Assembly (NCBI GenBank): GCA_003049465.1
Contig: PYSS01000050.1
Coordinates: forward strand, 124,001 to 188,000
Direction: 5' to 3'
Source: Magnaporthiopsis rhizophila
Lineage: Eukaryota; Ascomycota; Sordariomycetes; Magnaporthales; Magnaporthaceae
Length of the DNA: 64,000 bases
Shown here: piece after piece, positions 10,162 to 23,639 of the stretch
How the letters are laid out: the number at the start of each line of letters is the position of its first letter
How positions within the stretch are numbered: position 1 is the first letter of the stretch
Program-made: the position numbers and the translations under genes
The notes under the pieces: model-generated
The model's input: only the letters and a program-made list of their open reading frames with translations
Databases searched by the model: none
What the model was told of the DNA's origin: nothing

Positions 10162-13100
10162 CTTGACGGCGGGCTGCTCCTGGGAAGAAGCGATCTGCTG
10201 GCAGTGAGGAGTTGGTGGGAGTTAGCCTAGAGAAAGCGACGTGGGAGCACACGGGAGTGGTTGTCGTGAGGTGGGGAAAGCTAGGTGCTGGGAGACAAGA
10301 AGCTAAGGGAGACTGGATGGTGGGCACGTACTGGGCTTGAATATCTCCTGGTTGGCAACGCCGGAGATGGGATCTCGTCTACGGCCGTGGTGATTTTGTG
10401 GTTTGGGTTTTGGGTGAGGTAGGTTTGAGGCAGCTGGAGGTTTTGATGAATCCCATATCCCGCGGAAGGCTGGACCTGAGAGTGGCAGACGTGCACAGGC
10501 TGGCCGGGTTTCAAAGCATGGGGCGGCTAGGCGGCCACTGGATGACGATTTCAGGCGGCAAGCAGCGAAGTGGGTCCCACCTGGTGCTTGCTCAGAGCTG
10601 TTTTGCGCCACAGAGCGGAGCGGGCTGATAATCAATTGAGATCTCGCAGCCACGCTGTGGCGAAAGGTGTTGAGAGAAGCTTCCAACACCTTCCACCAGA
10701 GGGCCCGAACACACCGTGATGATTACGAGCGAGGCATCTCGCTGTAGGACTTCAGTCCGACCACCAGATCAAACCATGCCCCATTGTGTCCGCATTGTTT
10801 CTGTCCGGCTACACAGACCTACGAGAATACCTAATCACTTACCTATTTTCATCAAAAGCGCACTATGTCTTTTATGATGAGGAGGTTGAGCCTATGTTGA
10901 ACAATTGGGTCCGTTCGTTCGAATCGGGTGCCCCGGAGCGCCAGCCTTTTTAAATGGCCGTTTGATGTCGCAACAGATGACCACAGGAGTTAGTTGGATG
11001 ATGGTGGAGGTTGGTTCGATAAGAGGTAGTTAAACAATGTAGTCCGTCATTCATATTCTTTTTTTTATTAATCCACGAGTAGATATCGCCTCCAACATGG
11101 AAAGAACCTTCGGAAACGGAAAAGAGGGAGCAAAGAGGAAGGAGAAAAGAAAAAAAAAGCAGAGGAACGCTCTGTACAGCTTACCAAGCCGCGCATTTAG
11201 AAACGAGGAGTAACCCAACAGACTGGACTGGAGCCTTTCGTGTTGCGCTGGGCGGTGATGCGTCTCCATCTTGGAGACACGCCGCATGATACTTGTGATT
11301 GGCTATCGGATTCCCGAATTAGTCAAGGGTTGGTAAGGAACCGTCGGGAAGCCATCCTGTAGCTAGGCTCGCACGGCGCCTATCACACCCAGATACCGCC
11401 GAGGCCGGAAGTTCGGACCTCACACCCAGTCATAAAACAGCCGAGTATGGTGGGATAATACAAGGAACGCGACCTTATCATCACAGCAAAGGTGTCTGGC
11501 TCAAATCGGTAAGCATAGATGCCCAGCGCATATGCGTGCCAGTCAGTGCCTTCCACTGGTTCTGTAATTCCCAACAAAAAGAAGAAAAAGAAAGAAAGAA
11601 AATTAAAAATACAAAACAATGATAATAATAAAATAAAATAAAAAGAATAAGAAGGCTGCTGACCCAGACCCAATACGGTACCTAGTGGTCTGCAAAACTT
11701 TTAACCTCCATAATCCCGGAGGCTAGCAAGTGTCTTCGCACTGTCGCCGGACAAGGCGGTGAGGGGCGGATGTCGAGCCGTTTGGCTGACCCATCTATTC
11801 GAGCGGCTGGTCGACAGACATCTCCACCTTTTCTCGCCGCTCATTCTGTCTGCTGTGCGATTTTGTTTGGCTGCGGAGTGGAGTGGTGCAACACAGAAGA
11901 CTGCTGTTTCCCGCGGAAAGAAGGGAGGTCAAGGAGAAAGAAGAAGAGGAAAAAAAAAAAACCTTCACCGCATCTCGGGGGCACCGTCTCGTCTTCGGAT
12001 GGCAGCGCGCGGCGCCTAGCCCGTCACGAATAAGGAAGGACGCAAAGAAAAATGACGGGTTCCGTTTTGCAGGGAAGCACTGCACGTATGCATCTCCCCA
12101 GTTCATTTGCTTCCCATACGCTCATCTTCATGTGCATACTTCTCTCACCGGTATGGGGCCTCTGCCATCACACCCGGAGACCTGGAGAGTGATTGGTTGG
12201 TTTGCTCACGCTTGGACCTGCAAGATATATCATTCTCTTCGCATCCGTTCGTCGCCTCGACTTGGGCCGCCCGTCGCTTGTCAACACAACACACGGAACA
12301 ATACGTCGAAATGACAGCCGGCCCCGTCTTTCTCGGGATCTGGGGCAGAAACAACCAAGCGCTGCCACGCACAGCTGGGAAGGAGGGGTGAGTATACCTT
12401 CCATGGGAGTCATGGCCTTCAAGGATGGCAGCCCTTTGGCATGCCTGAACACAACCCAACCCGCTCGAGGGCGAATGCGGTTACCTGTGCTGTACGTGCC
12501 CGAGAGAAAAAGCACTTTGCATACGTGGTGGGCTGGAAGGGCGACGAGATAACAAGGCAAGTGCCCACCTTTTCTGCCGCCGACCCGTCATAGCCGGTTC
12601 AGGCCAGGTTCGGGCTGATATCTATCGCCATAGACGGAGAAACAACCCGTCTATACATACACGAAAAGGATGTATCGTATATACCGCCCATCAGGTACCC
12701 GGAACTCAGGCCTGCTCGCCGAGTACCATATCGTGTTCGCCATTTATCAAGCGCCACGTGTTGCCCCTGCCGTGTCGCTTTCTATTTTCTTCTCCATCCA
12801 TGGATGCGGGAGGGCGAGGGCGGCCATGGATATATGGGTGTAAATGCGGCATACGACCATGGGCGGAGGGATTTCTGGCAGTCCTTGGACGTATCTACCT
12901 ACCTACCAAGGTACTCTCGCCAACGGCGGCATGCACCACCCACCACACGGGTGCTAGCACACTAGTAAGCTGGAACACTTGCCGTTCCCGAACCCGGCAG
13001 ACCCTCGTTTGGCCCAGCCGGGATCGAGTGCCGAGGGAGATGCATACACACCTAGGCAGGTAAGAAAGTCACTTATAGTAGGCAACAGAGACAAGAGATG

Positions 13101-13774
13101 AAAAGCCCTCTCGTCGGAGAATGGTGCAGAAGCACGTGAGAAGATGCAGTACACATGGCCGCCTCTAACCACGCAACACATTCAGCGGGTGACGTCGGCC
13201 TTTTGGTCGCTGGCATCCCGTTCCACAGACGGGCGACTACACCAAGAAGGCTGGTGGGCGGAAGGTGGGTACATGTGCACTGCATCGCCACGGGCCTGGA
13301 ATGTCTGTCATCTCCATACATCCATGTTATGTACTGTACCTGCTTGGGCACTACGGAGCAGAACGGGCTACCACCTTCGGGGCGGCAGCCAGCCGGCAGT
13401 CTGGACGGCGGCTTTTTCGCTCGTCGCTCGCTCTTCCCCCACCTAGGTACCTGGGGGGCGTGTTGGGCGGACGCTTGACTCGGCGTGGTGCCAGGGTTGG
13501 GTTCGCCACCTTGCCCGGCGCATCGCATCAACTGGGCCGCCCACACCGCCCGCCCACGAGGTACGCGGGTTTACCACGGCTCCCCGCCCTGCTGCCCAGG
13601 TACCTGCCCAGCCATGCGCCGGCTCCACTAGCAGGTGTCAGGTACAGATACTAAGCTCGTCACCTGGCCAAACCCCACCACCGCTACAACTGCATCCTGC
13701 TACTGTGAAGTAGCTTGCATCCCGCCCGTGCACGCTCTGAAAAGCCTAGACCCAGTCCTCTTTATTCTTCCATT

Positions 13775-13777
<3 letters not shown>

Positions 13778-13811
<34 letters not shown>
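13778..13811. repeat. Poly-T run (34 nt)
   Basis: Thirty-four consecutive T within a pyrimidine-rich stretch. Homopolymer length may be imprecise. Confidence 0.9.
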
Positions 13812-14907
13812 CCTGTTTCCCGTATCGACGCTGCATTGCCAGCCGCAGAGTCCACACCCGGCTCCGCTCCAAGTCTGCCGCCGCTGGCTGGGGGGTGTGA
13901 GCGACGCCTCGCCTGCGATTGTGCCTCGATGGTGGTGCCAGTCTGTTAGTTTGTTAGTCGCGGCGGCGTTACGTCTGCCGGGTGCTTGTGTGTGTGTGTT
14001 TTCTGTCTTGCCTTGCCTGCCTTGTCTAGTGGTCCTTTTGTGTTCTGCCTCTTTTTATTTTTTATTTTTTTATTTTTTTATCTTCTTTTTTTTTTTTTTT
14101 TTCGTCGACTATTACTATTATTATTATTTTTCTCATCTACTCTCAGTCGGCGGCCCCTGTCTTTCCCTTCCCTGCTCGCTGGCTTTGGCCCTGGCCTGTC
14201 ACCCCATCCGTCCGTCGCTCAGGACTGGACAAGAAGTACCCGCCGTCACACAGCTCGATCGATATCCCGGCTACCTTGCCTCGACCCAAACCCGTCTTGT
14301 GCCGTGCTGTGCTGCGCTGTGCTGCTGCTTGTCAACCCATCTTCCTCCACGACTCCGTACACCGAAGACGCCCTCTCCACTCCCCACACTCTCTTCCACG
14401 CTCTCACCTCATACAGTCCTGGCCTCACCTTGCCTCTGTCCTGTTGGCGGCCACTACCCCAGTCCGCCTGACCTGTCTGCTCTGCTGCTGATTCGGGACC
14501 ATCTTCGGTTGTGCGCAGGCAGCGCCGCAGGCAGCCCGGTCGGCCAACACGCCAACGTGCCAGCCTACATACCTACCTTACCCAGGTCCCTCCCCAGCCT
14601 CTACCGCACGCCGTCTGCAGTTACATACCTCCGTCCACAAGTCCAACAGCCGCCGTGCCGCACAACAACCGCGCCCGGCTGCTCCAAATACTGTGGGCCT
14701 CTCTTCACTGGACCCTCTTGGACCCCAGCCGAGACCGCCCCCGGGCCGCTCCCACCTCGCATGCCGCCTTCGCGTTGCGCAGGAACTCCGCAGAAATCGC
14801 CACGCCTAAGGAACGAGAGAGTCGGGGAGAGATGATCTCGAGCAGCTGATCAAGAGCCTGCGTCTCCCCCCCTTCCTTCCCCTCGCCCACGCTCTCTCTC
14901 TCCCCTT

Positions 14908-15698
<791 letters not shown>

Positions 15699-15834
15699 TT
15701 TTTATCGTGCTTGCCACTCTTGCCATGTATGTAACCCAAACCGCGCCCCTCTCTCGGGCCAGGCTCGCGGCTTGCTGGATCCGCTCGCTCACCTCTTCCT
15801 CGTACCCTCCTTGCCCGCACGCCCAGCGCTCGCC

Positions 15835-18800
15835 ATGGGGGGTCTCTCGAGTCCCAGATCCGGGACACCCTCGTCGGCCGAGGCCGTCCTTTCGTGGGCC
15901 CAGATCCTCTCCCCTTCTATCCTGCTTTTCTGCTTCATGCTGGCCATTGGTCTCCATGGAGTCTTGGCCAGCAGGAAGGATGAGGACGTGATAGTGCCGG
16001 TCGCCAGAGGACCGGGTGGCCGGCCGCTGCCCGTAACCAAGACGCGGCCCAATGCGGTTGTAATCGAGGTCACTGGGACCGCGCCCTTTGGCCGAGGCTC
16101 CAGGCGCGTATTCCAGCTTGCAACCGCCATCATCATGCTCACCTTCGTTGGGAACGCCGCAAATCTCGCCCTGCAGGTAGCCTACGATCCCGACCAAGCC
16201 CGGTCCTTCGCCCTGGCTCCGGACGAATCAGAACAGCGCCCGTGGTGGTGCCGTGAAGAAGCCTTTGTATGTTGAGATTCACCCGCCACCAGCCCTTTTC
16301 TTTCCACTCCCCGGCTCCCCTGCATTGCATCCTGCACCCTACCCACACCCTCCCTACCCCTCTCGGTACATTGATCTTCATGGTCAGTCAAGCCACTGGC
16401 TGAGGGGGGAGGTTTGGGGGTGCAGGTGTGCAAGATGTGCACTCTGTGCAACATGTATGCATATGTGCCTCTCGTCTCTCACTCTCTTCGGGGACGCCAC
16501 AACTCAGTCTCGCTCAACCATAGTCGGCATCGTTTCTTACTCGCCGGCGCCGGCTTGCCCGTTCCGTCTAGGTATACATCGTTGGCTGTGGCTCGTTCTA
16601 CGCCTACGTGCTGCTCACGCTCTTCGACTGGAACGACAGCCCCAATGCCGTGCATTTCTTGGTCTGGTGCGCAAGCCTGGTCACCGAGAGCACCGTCCTC
16701 GGCTCGCTCCTCGTCCGGATCCTGCAGTCTTCCTGCGCCGCGACCGATAAGCCTTGCACACCGGGAGGATATGATGTCGCTGACCTCGCCATCGGCTCCC
16801 TCCGCCTCGTCGTCGTCCTGGGCGTCATCGTCTTGTATTTTAGCCTCGCCGGCCGCCACACTTTCTGGACTGGAGAGAAGAAGGCACATGACGTTGGCCT
16901 GGATGGCATCGGAGAGATGGAGGGACAGGGCCATGGACAGGTCCGCCACGACAGTGATATGTCGGATGAAACCTCGCCGCTTCTCGGTCGACGACGCGCG
17001 GCCTTCAACGGATACGTCAACCCCGCTACCGGCGGCCGCGATATGAGAAGGAACCAGAACGGATCGGTCGGCTCCAACCAGTCTCCTGCCAACGGCGTCG
17101 GCGACAACAGTCGTGGCGATACCGACGCTGCCTTCTACCGGCCGAACAAGTTGCCGCACAAGACGTGGTGGGAGTACCTACGGGGGTATTCGCTATTCTT
17201 CCCGTACCTGTGGCCGCGCGACTCGCTCAGGCTACAGGCGGTCGTGGTGATCTGTTTTATCATCGCCGTCCTCCAGCGCTACGTGAACATCATGGTCCCT
17301 GTCCAGACGGGTGTCCTGGTCAACGAGCTCGACACCGCGGCGTCGGGGAACGGTTCCGGGGCTGGGCATGCCATGCCGTGGGGGCACCTCGGCCTGCTGA
17401 TCCTGTTCAAGATATTGCAGGGGCCCTCGGGACTGCTGGGTTCCGTCCGCGCCATCCTCTGGATCCCCGTCTCGCAGTACTGCTTCCGCGCGCTGTCTTC
17501 GGCGGCTTTTGAGCACGTCCACTCCCTGTCGCTCGATTTCCACCTGTCCAAGAGGACCGGCGAGGTCCTGTCGGCGCTCAACAAGGGCGCCTCTATCAAC
17601 GGGTTCCTGGAGCAGGTGACCTTCCAAGTGTTCCCGATGCTGGTGGACCCCATCATCGCAATCATCTATCTCGCATGCGCCTTCAACAGCGTGTACGCCG
17701 TGTGCGTCTCCATCATGACCTTCACGTATCTGTTCCTCACCATCCGCATGGCCGCAACCCGCGCGGATCAGCGCAGGGACATGGTCAACGCGAACAGGGA
17801 AGAGGAGGCGGTCAAGAACGACTCCATCGTCAGCTACGAGACGGTCAAGTACTTCAACGCCGAAGACTTTGAGTTCAAGCGTTACCGCGAGACCATCAAC
17901 ACCTTCCAAGCAGCCGAAGCCAGCGTCACGTGGGGCGCCAACAATATGAACATCTGCCAGAACCTGGTCTTCATGGGCGGCATGCTGCTGCTGCTGGTGG
18001 TGGGGGCGTACGATGTCGCCCTCGGCAACCGGAGAATCGGCGAGTTCTCGAAGCTGCTGGTCATCCTGGGGCAGCTGCAGGGCCCGCTCAATTTCTTCGG
18101 CACGTTTTACAAGACGGTGCAGCAGGCCATGATCTCGGGCGAGCGGCTGCTTGAACTGTTCAAGGTGGCGCCGACGGTGGTAGACCGTCGTGGCGTGCCA
18201 GACCTCCCACCTTGCAAGGGTCACATCCGGTGGAACAGGGTCAGGTTTTGGTACGACGGGAAGCGTCCGGCGCTGCGAGACCTCTCGTTTGAGTGCCGCC
18301 CCGGCACGACGACGGCCTTCGTCGGCGAGTCCGGTGGCGGCAAGTCCACCGTGTTCCGGCTCATGTTCCGCTACTACAACTGCCACGAGGGCAGCATCGA
18401 GGTCGACGGCCACAACGTCAAGGACGTGACCATCGACTCTGTCCGGCGAGCCATTGGTGTGGTTCCGCAGGACACGATTATGTTTAACGAGTCCATCATG
18501 TACAACCTCAAGTACGCGAACCAGAAAGCAACCGACGAGGAGGTATATGAGGCTTGCCGATCTGCCAGCATCCACGATCGCATCATGAGCTTCTCCGAAG
18601 GCTACGACACCAGGGTAGGGGAGCGCGGCCTGCGGTTGAGTGGGGGCGAGAAGCAGCGCATGGCCATCGCTCGGCTCATCCTCAAGCGCCCCCGCATCAT
18701 CATGTTGGACGAGGCCACGTCGGCACTCGACAGCGAGACGGAGCAGCAGATCCAATCCAAGCTCATCAAGGGCAACAACCTGGGTCAAGACCGCACCCTT

Positions 18801-19287
18801 TTGATTATAGCGTAAGTTTTTGTTCCACACGCCCCGCAGGGGTAATATTGGTGACAAGCACCAAGGGATAAGAGGTGGTTCTCTATATCGCTGACACACG
18901 ACGGTTCCCACACCTCACAGCCACCGCCTTTCCACCATAACGCACGCAGATCAGATAATCGTTCTCCATGCCGGCTCCATTATCGAGAAAGGCAGCCACG
19001 CAGAGCTACTTCGGCTTGGCGGCAAGTATGCCAGCATGTGGGAGAAGCAGAGCAAGGCCGAAGAGGCTGCAGTCAAGGCCCGGGATGCTACCGCCAGGGC
19101 CAACAAGCTTCTGCGGCGGGCCCAGATTGGGGTCAAAAACGACATCAACGACGACAGCGACGGCTACAACAACAGCGCGTGCTCATCGACTGTTCTACCA
19201 GGCCCCAAAGCCACCACCGCCACATCCGAAGACTCTTCGACGTCGGATGATGATTTGACTAATAATGGTAATAATAAGAAAATATAG
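15835..19287 (+). CDS. HMT1/ABCB6-type vacuolar half ABC transporter
   Basis: Exons 15835-16266, 16572-18811 and 18921-19287 give 1012 aa. The introns (305 and 109 bp) join in frame. The family (S. pombe Hmt1, animal ABCB6) exports phytochelatin-metal or glutathione conjugates, or porphyrins, into vacuoles. A TMD0 of several helices (residues about 25-300) precedes the ABC exporter domain. The ABCB6/ATM-like YFNAEDFE segment follows the transmembrane core. The nucleotide-binding domain has Walker A GESGGGKST (Lys about 734), Q-loop VVPQDTIMFNESI, signature LSGGEKQR, Walker B IIMLDEATSALD and an H-loop in HRLST split across the last intron. An acidic, serine-rich insert lies between TMD0 and TMD1, and a polar tail ends NNGNNKKI. 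The substrate cannot be read from sequence; HMT1 rather than mitochondrial Atm1 is favoured by TMD0 and the absence of a transit peptide. Confidence 0.9.
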
Positions 19288-20351
19288 ACGGAGTTTTAGC
19301 CTGATGGCGATGTTTTTTTTTTCTTTCTATTTTTCATTTCTTCTACTCCTCTAATCCCCTCTTCTCTCCCCTCACCCTCTGTTGTTTGGTTTCTCTATTT
19401 TCCCCCGTCATGTTTCTTGTCATCAGTTCACAATTTTCGTCTCTGGGTTTCCGACCCCCCTTTTTTTCTTCTCTCACTCTTTTGGCCTTGCCTTCCTGTT
19501 TCGCTTTATTTTATTTTTTCATCATTTCTCTCCCCATGATGGAGACGAATGTTTTGTCTAGATTTACAGTGAACGGTGAGATACTACGGGCGCCAATCAG
19601 GCCGTTGCCACGGGGTGCGGCAGGCGCCTATGAGCCACGAAGTCCAATTTACGCCGTATGTATAGTATGGTATGCTCGAGGGGGCTGGCGCTGGATTTGA
19701 TTAAAAAGGAGTCTACAGATGGTCGCTAGCTGCCTAGGCCTCTTTGAGATAATAGGTCTAGATGTGCAGATATGGCGGCCAACGGTGTGTGGTGGGTGGA
19801 GGGTGGATGGGTCATTTGGTTGTGGGCCATTGCCATGAAAAATGTAGAGATTTGGTCTCAAGGTGTACGCAAAGGGCGGCGGCTTGCACAGGCATAGCGC
19901 AAGGGAAATCTGGTGAACCATCACGAGTGCAGACGAGTCTGGCGGTCAGGGACACTGCGTGGGGGAAACCTCCGCAAAACCCCTGCCTGCCATGCGTGGC
20001 TCCGGCGAGCCGTGCAGGATCATCTCGTCAGCCGCGGTAGATGGCGGTGTGCCACCCGATCCGGCCTGGAAAACCCGGCTAGGGAATAATAAGAGGAAGA
20101 AAAATCAAAGCAGTGTGCCTCGAGTGGATTAGAATCTTTGCTATGTGGTGCGAGCTAAACTAAGGTGGAAATGCTCTGTGCACAAACGAAAACGACGCCC
20201 CCATAAGAATCCTCAAGAGTACTATCAAAGTCGGGCCGTGGTAGCGGGGGGCGGAATGAATCGGGGAGGGTTTCGTTGATATGCTGCTGTCTTAGCGTTG
20301 GGTTTTATTATATCCAAATACTCGTGATCTGAACTGCCCCTTATGTAGACC

Positions 20352-20395
<44 letters not shown>

Positions 20396-20803
20396 AACAC
20401 CAGGTGTGAACATGTGAGCAACACGCCTCTCCGCTCTTTTGGCGAGCGCATCATGCCGTGTGCAAAGCATGAAACGCGGTCGGGGGTGGCAGATTCCGGG
20501 GCCAGGCCAGAAAAGGCGTGTGCGTGGACGGGCGCGCGTCCGAGCCGTGAGGCGTAGTGAAAGATCGACCAAAGGCGCCAAGACAAGACCGGCGTCGGGA
20601 GGACTAACTTTGGGTGCGAGATGTTTCGGGAGCAGGCCGAGCGGCGCCGGGGGCGAGAAAGCCTGGACGAGGCAGCGGCTTCTCCTGCCGGTCCGGCGCC
20701 ACAGGGCCGTCGTCGCCCAGACCAACTCCCGAAGCCGCCTCACAGGACGCGGTGAGGGGCCGAGCGGCGGCAGCTGCGGGGCGCGGCCGCGGGAGGGAAT
20801 GGC
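19288..20803. other. Intergenic, convergent 3' ends
   Basis: 1.5 kb between the ABC transporter and LAG1. Contains pyrimidine-rich 3' UTR (19310-19530) and a (CA)n run. No gene is supported. Confidence 0.5.
20353..20393. repeat. (AC)n microsatellite, 41 bp
   Basis: About 20 perfect AC units in the LAG1 3' flank. Confidence 0.95.
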
Positions 20804-22305
20804 TTATTTCCTCTTGTTGGCGACAGCAGCCCCATTGTTGGATGCCGACCCGGAGGCCGAAGCGACAGGTGGCGCGTCCTCGGCCTCGGTCTCGTCGGGT
20901 TCAGACCGGTCATCTCTCACATTATCGCTGAAAGTGAAGCGGTAGGCGATGCGGACGATGAAGAACAGCCAGAAGAGGTTCAGGGCCTGAAGGGAAGAAA
21001 GCAGGGACAGGGTGATGGCCTGGGAGAGCGAACACTTGTACTGCTCCGTCTCCCAGTTGAGCTCGTAGGGTCCGATGGTCTTGAACTCGGTGAGCAGGCT
21101 CCAGATGATGCGCAGGTTGATGTAGTGGCGCAGGTAGATCCACACGCCCATGAAGGTGACAAAATAGGGTCCCATCAGGACATGGTCGATGTAATTGAGT
21201 AGCTTTGCCGTCTGCGCGCGAACAATGGAGAGAACATGTTAGCCAGGGTGCGTTGACTTGCATTCGTATATCAATCACGGGACATATGCACGAGCGGAGC
21301 AGAGACAGTGAATTGGGTGAGGTTCTTACAGCTAGGAAAAAGTCACTGATGTCGTGCGTGACGTAGACAGCCAGGCCCATGTACGTGAAATGGAACCGGT
21401 AGCTCAGACCGATCAGGGCGAGCGACACGATGTGGTGGGCGACCAGCTCCTTGAAGTCCTTGCGCGGCTTCTCCATGCCGAGCATGAGGACCAGGGCCTG
21501 CTGGGCCCAGTAGGCGGCCTCGAAGAGGTAGTAGAATTTGAAATAGGCGTCGTGGGAGCGGTGGGGGAAGTGCTCGTACATGCCGCGGGTGTTGAAGTAC
21601 CAGACCGGGGTGCGGCTCATGACGTACATGCCGGCGGGCCCGAGGACGCCAAAGTATATGGCCGTGTAGGCCTGCTCCATGAAGCGGGCCTGCTTGCCTC
21701 GCGAGCGCACGCCGGCGTAGCGGGCAAGCGGCCGCAGCAGCTCCTGCATGATGAACTCGCGGGTGAAGGACAGGACGACGGTGTAGAATACGACAAAGGC
21801 GATGTCCCAGCGGCCCTTGCCATATTGGCGCGGGCCCGTGTCTCCGGGCGCGGGCTCGAGCGGGTACGAGAGGAAGATGAAGTGGTGGATCGGATTGGCC
21901 TCGGTCGGGTTGGCGGCGTAGAGCGACAGGAAGCAGGCCAGGATGGCGAGCGGCAGCACCCACGTGTGCTTGGTAGCGAACTGCTTGACCCTACGGGCGT
22001 AGGAGCGGGCCTTGCGCCGTCGGGACCCGCGCTTGGAGTCCTGGGTTTGGTTAGTTCTGCGCGTTGCCGCCACATGGGTTGGTGATTCTTTCTTCGCTTT
22101 CGCTACATCGCCTCACCTTTCCGCCCTGGTGCAGGTGGGCAATGCTGGTGGCCAGGCCCGGGGCACCCGTGTCACCAACACGTAGCTCCGAGCCTAGACC
22201 GCTGGACTGTCTGCGTCGGCGGGCGGCCGACGCGGTGCCATGGTCGGCGGCGCTGTGGAGGTCGGCCGAGGTGCTGAGAAGCGGGAACGGCTCCGAGGTC
22301 GCCAT
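20804..22305 (-). CDS. LAG1: Ceramide synthase Lag1/Lac1 (TLC domain)
   Basis: Exons 22305-22117, 22040-21330 and 21211-20804 give 435 aa; both introns join in phase 0. The enzyme acylates sphingoid bases with fatty acyl-CoA in the ER to make (dihydro)ceramide. The N-terminal 75 residues are polar with an arginine cluster (SARRRRQSS, then RGSRRRKARSYARR). TRAM-LAG-CLN8 membrane helices follow. The catalytic double histidine is in the Lag1 motif (ELVAHHIVSLALIGLSY), followed by FHFTYMGLAVYVTHDISDF. The intron falls between FFLA and TAKLLNYID, inside the family's conserved block. The last helix leads to an acidic C-terminus and ends NKRK, a possible ER-retrieval dilysine-like tail (KxK variant; weak). 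Length is typical for fungal Lag1. The window also carries LCB2, the first-step enzyme of the same pathway, 21 kb away. Confidence 0.93.
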
Positions 22306-23639
22306 GCCGGGCCCTTTTCTCCCTCACCCACTCACTGTAGTTGAAGCAGCAGACGAGAGAATGACGAGAGAGCGACGAGGTGGTGGCGTGGCTACAAGCC
22401 CAATGTGGCCGACGAGGTCGGTGCGGGTAGCAGCGAGGTGAGGGAAGGGTGGAAGAGGCGTGGGTGCTGAGGTGGACAAGATAAACAGCAAATTGATTTG
22501 ACTTGATCGAGAGCAAATCAGGGGCCCTGTCGGGGTCCAGTGCATGGGTCTGCACGCGCACGCGCCGCATCAATACATTCTGCATGTGCCGACAGGGAGC
22601 CTGAGGAAAGGGAAGGCGCCGTCTGGAGCGCCACAAACACCATGGGTGCACTAGTATGCTAACCGCGTGCGCTCAGGCGGCCGGCTGAGCTGTCACGTAG
22701 CCCAGAAGAAAAACCGACCACCAAAAAGCAAGCCCGGCCAAATAAGGCACCTTCACCAAGCTAAATATTTAAAAAGAAAAAAAGAAAAAAAAAGGAGGTT
22801 GTTTATTGCTGCCATACACCTACTAAGTGGCCTTTTGGTGTATCGCTTTTTCCTGGTCCGCGTGGCTGGCAGGCGGCGATCTGGCTCAACTCAAATGACC
22901 AATTTGGGCCTTCGCGGCACTCCATGCCGCGTGTCGCTCCGTGTACCTGCATCAATCGCCAATGCCAGCCAGTTGCTGGCAGCGCCTCCAGCCAGGGGGC
23001 ACCAGGTACCATGGTGTACATGCCACAGCTGCTAGAGACTTGCGCGGTGGGATCCTAATGTTAAGCCGCAGGGGTGTTTGCAGCTGTGATTTCCCCTCGA
23101 ATGCACAACTAACCAGCCTCGACTGGGTCTCGCTGCCGAAAATTTCTCTCCACGGAGATTTATAAATGAAGAGGAAAAGGGGGCAGCGAACTGCTTACCA
23201 ATGTATTCACATCATGACCCACACTAGCAAGTAAACCGGCACAGGCAGCGGTGAAAGCGGAGGACAGCCTCGCGCTCCCTCGGCACCGACGGCATCAATA
23301 GTCAACGCCATCGCGAGCCTTAAAAACTCCGCACGTCACTGCTTACTCGCCGTCATATCCAAAACAGCCCGCATGGGAAACGAGCCAGTGCGTGCCCCAG
23401 TAACCAACGTTCTTTTCGGCAGCTGACGTCGTTGGGTGTGCGTTCGTCGCCCGTATTATATAACAAAGAAGCCTCGCCCTTTGAGGAGCACAAGCGCCGT
23501 GAATGATCAGGTATCATATAGCATATACACATCATAGAGATAATAAGAAATCAAATATCCAACAGCGCCTAAACACAGGTAACAAGCCTTGGCCAGGCAG
23601 CACAGCAGAGAATGCGACGGAACCTCGCCCGGGCGGTGG
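22306..23639. other. Intergenic between LAG1 and PalH gene
   Basis: 1.3 kb with the LAG1 promoter on the left and the 3' flank of the PalH gene on the right. There is a purine-rich A tract near 22775-22795. No gene is supported. Confidence 0.5.

Noticed and set aside
10861..10960. GTTCGAATC sequence resembling a tRNA B box near 10919
   Set aside because: No A box or foldable acceptor stem around it. No tRNA gene could be supported by eye anywhere in the window; a tRNAscan run would decide.
13897..14835. 312-codon plus-strand frame
   Set aside because: Phenylalanine/tyrosine/serine-rich translation of a pyrimidine-rich leader.
17232..18911. 559-codon minus-strand frame
   Set aside because: Antisense shadow of the ABC transporter exon 2, a product of biased codon use.
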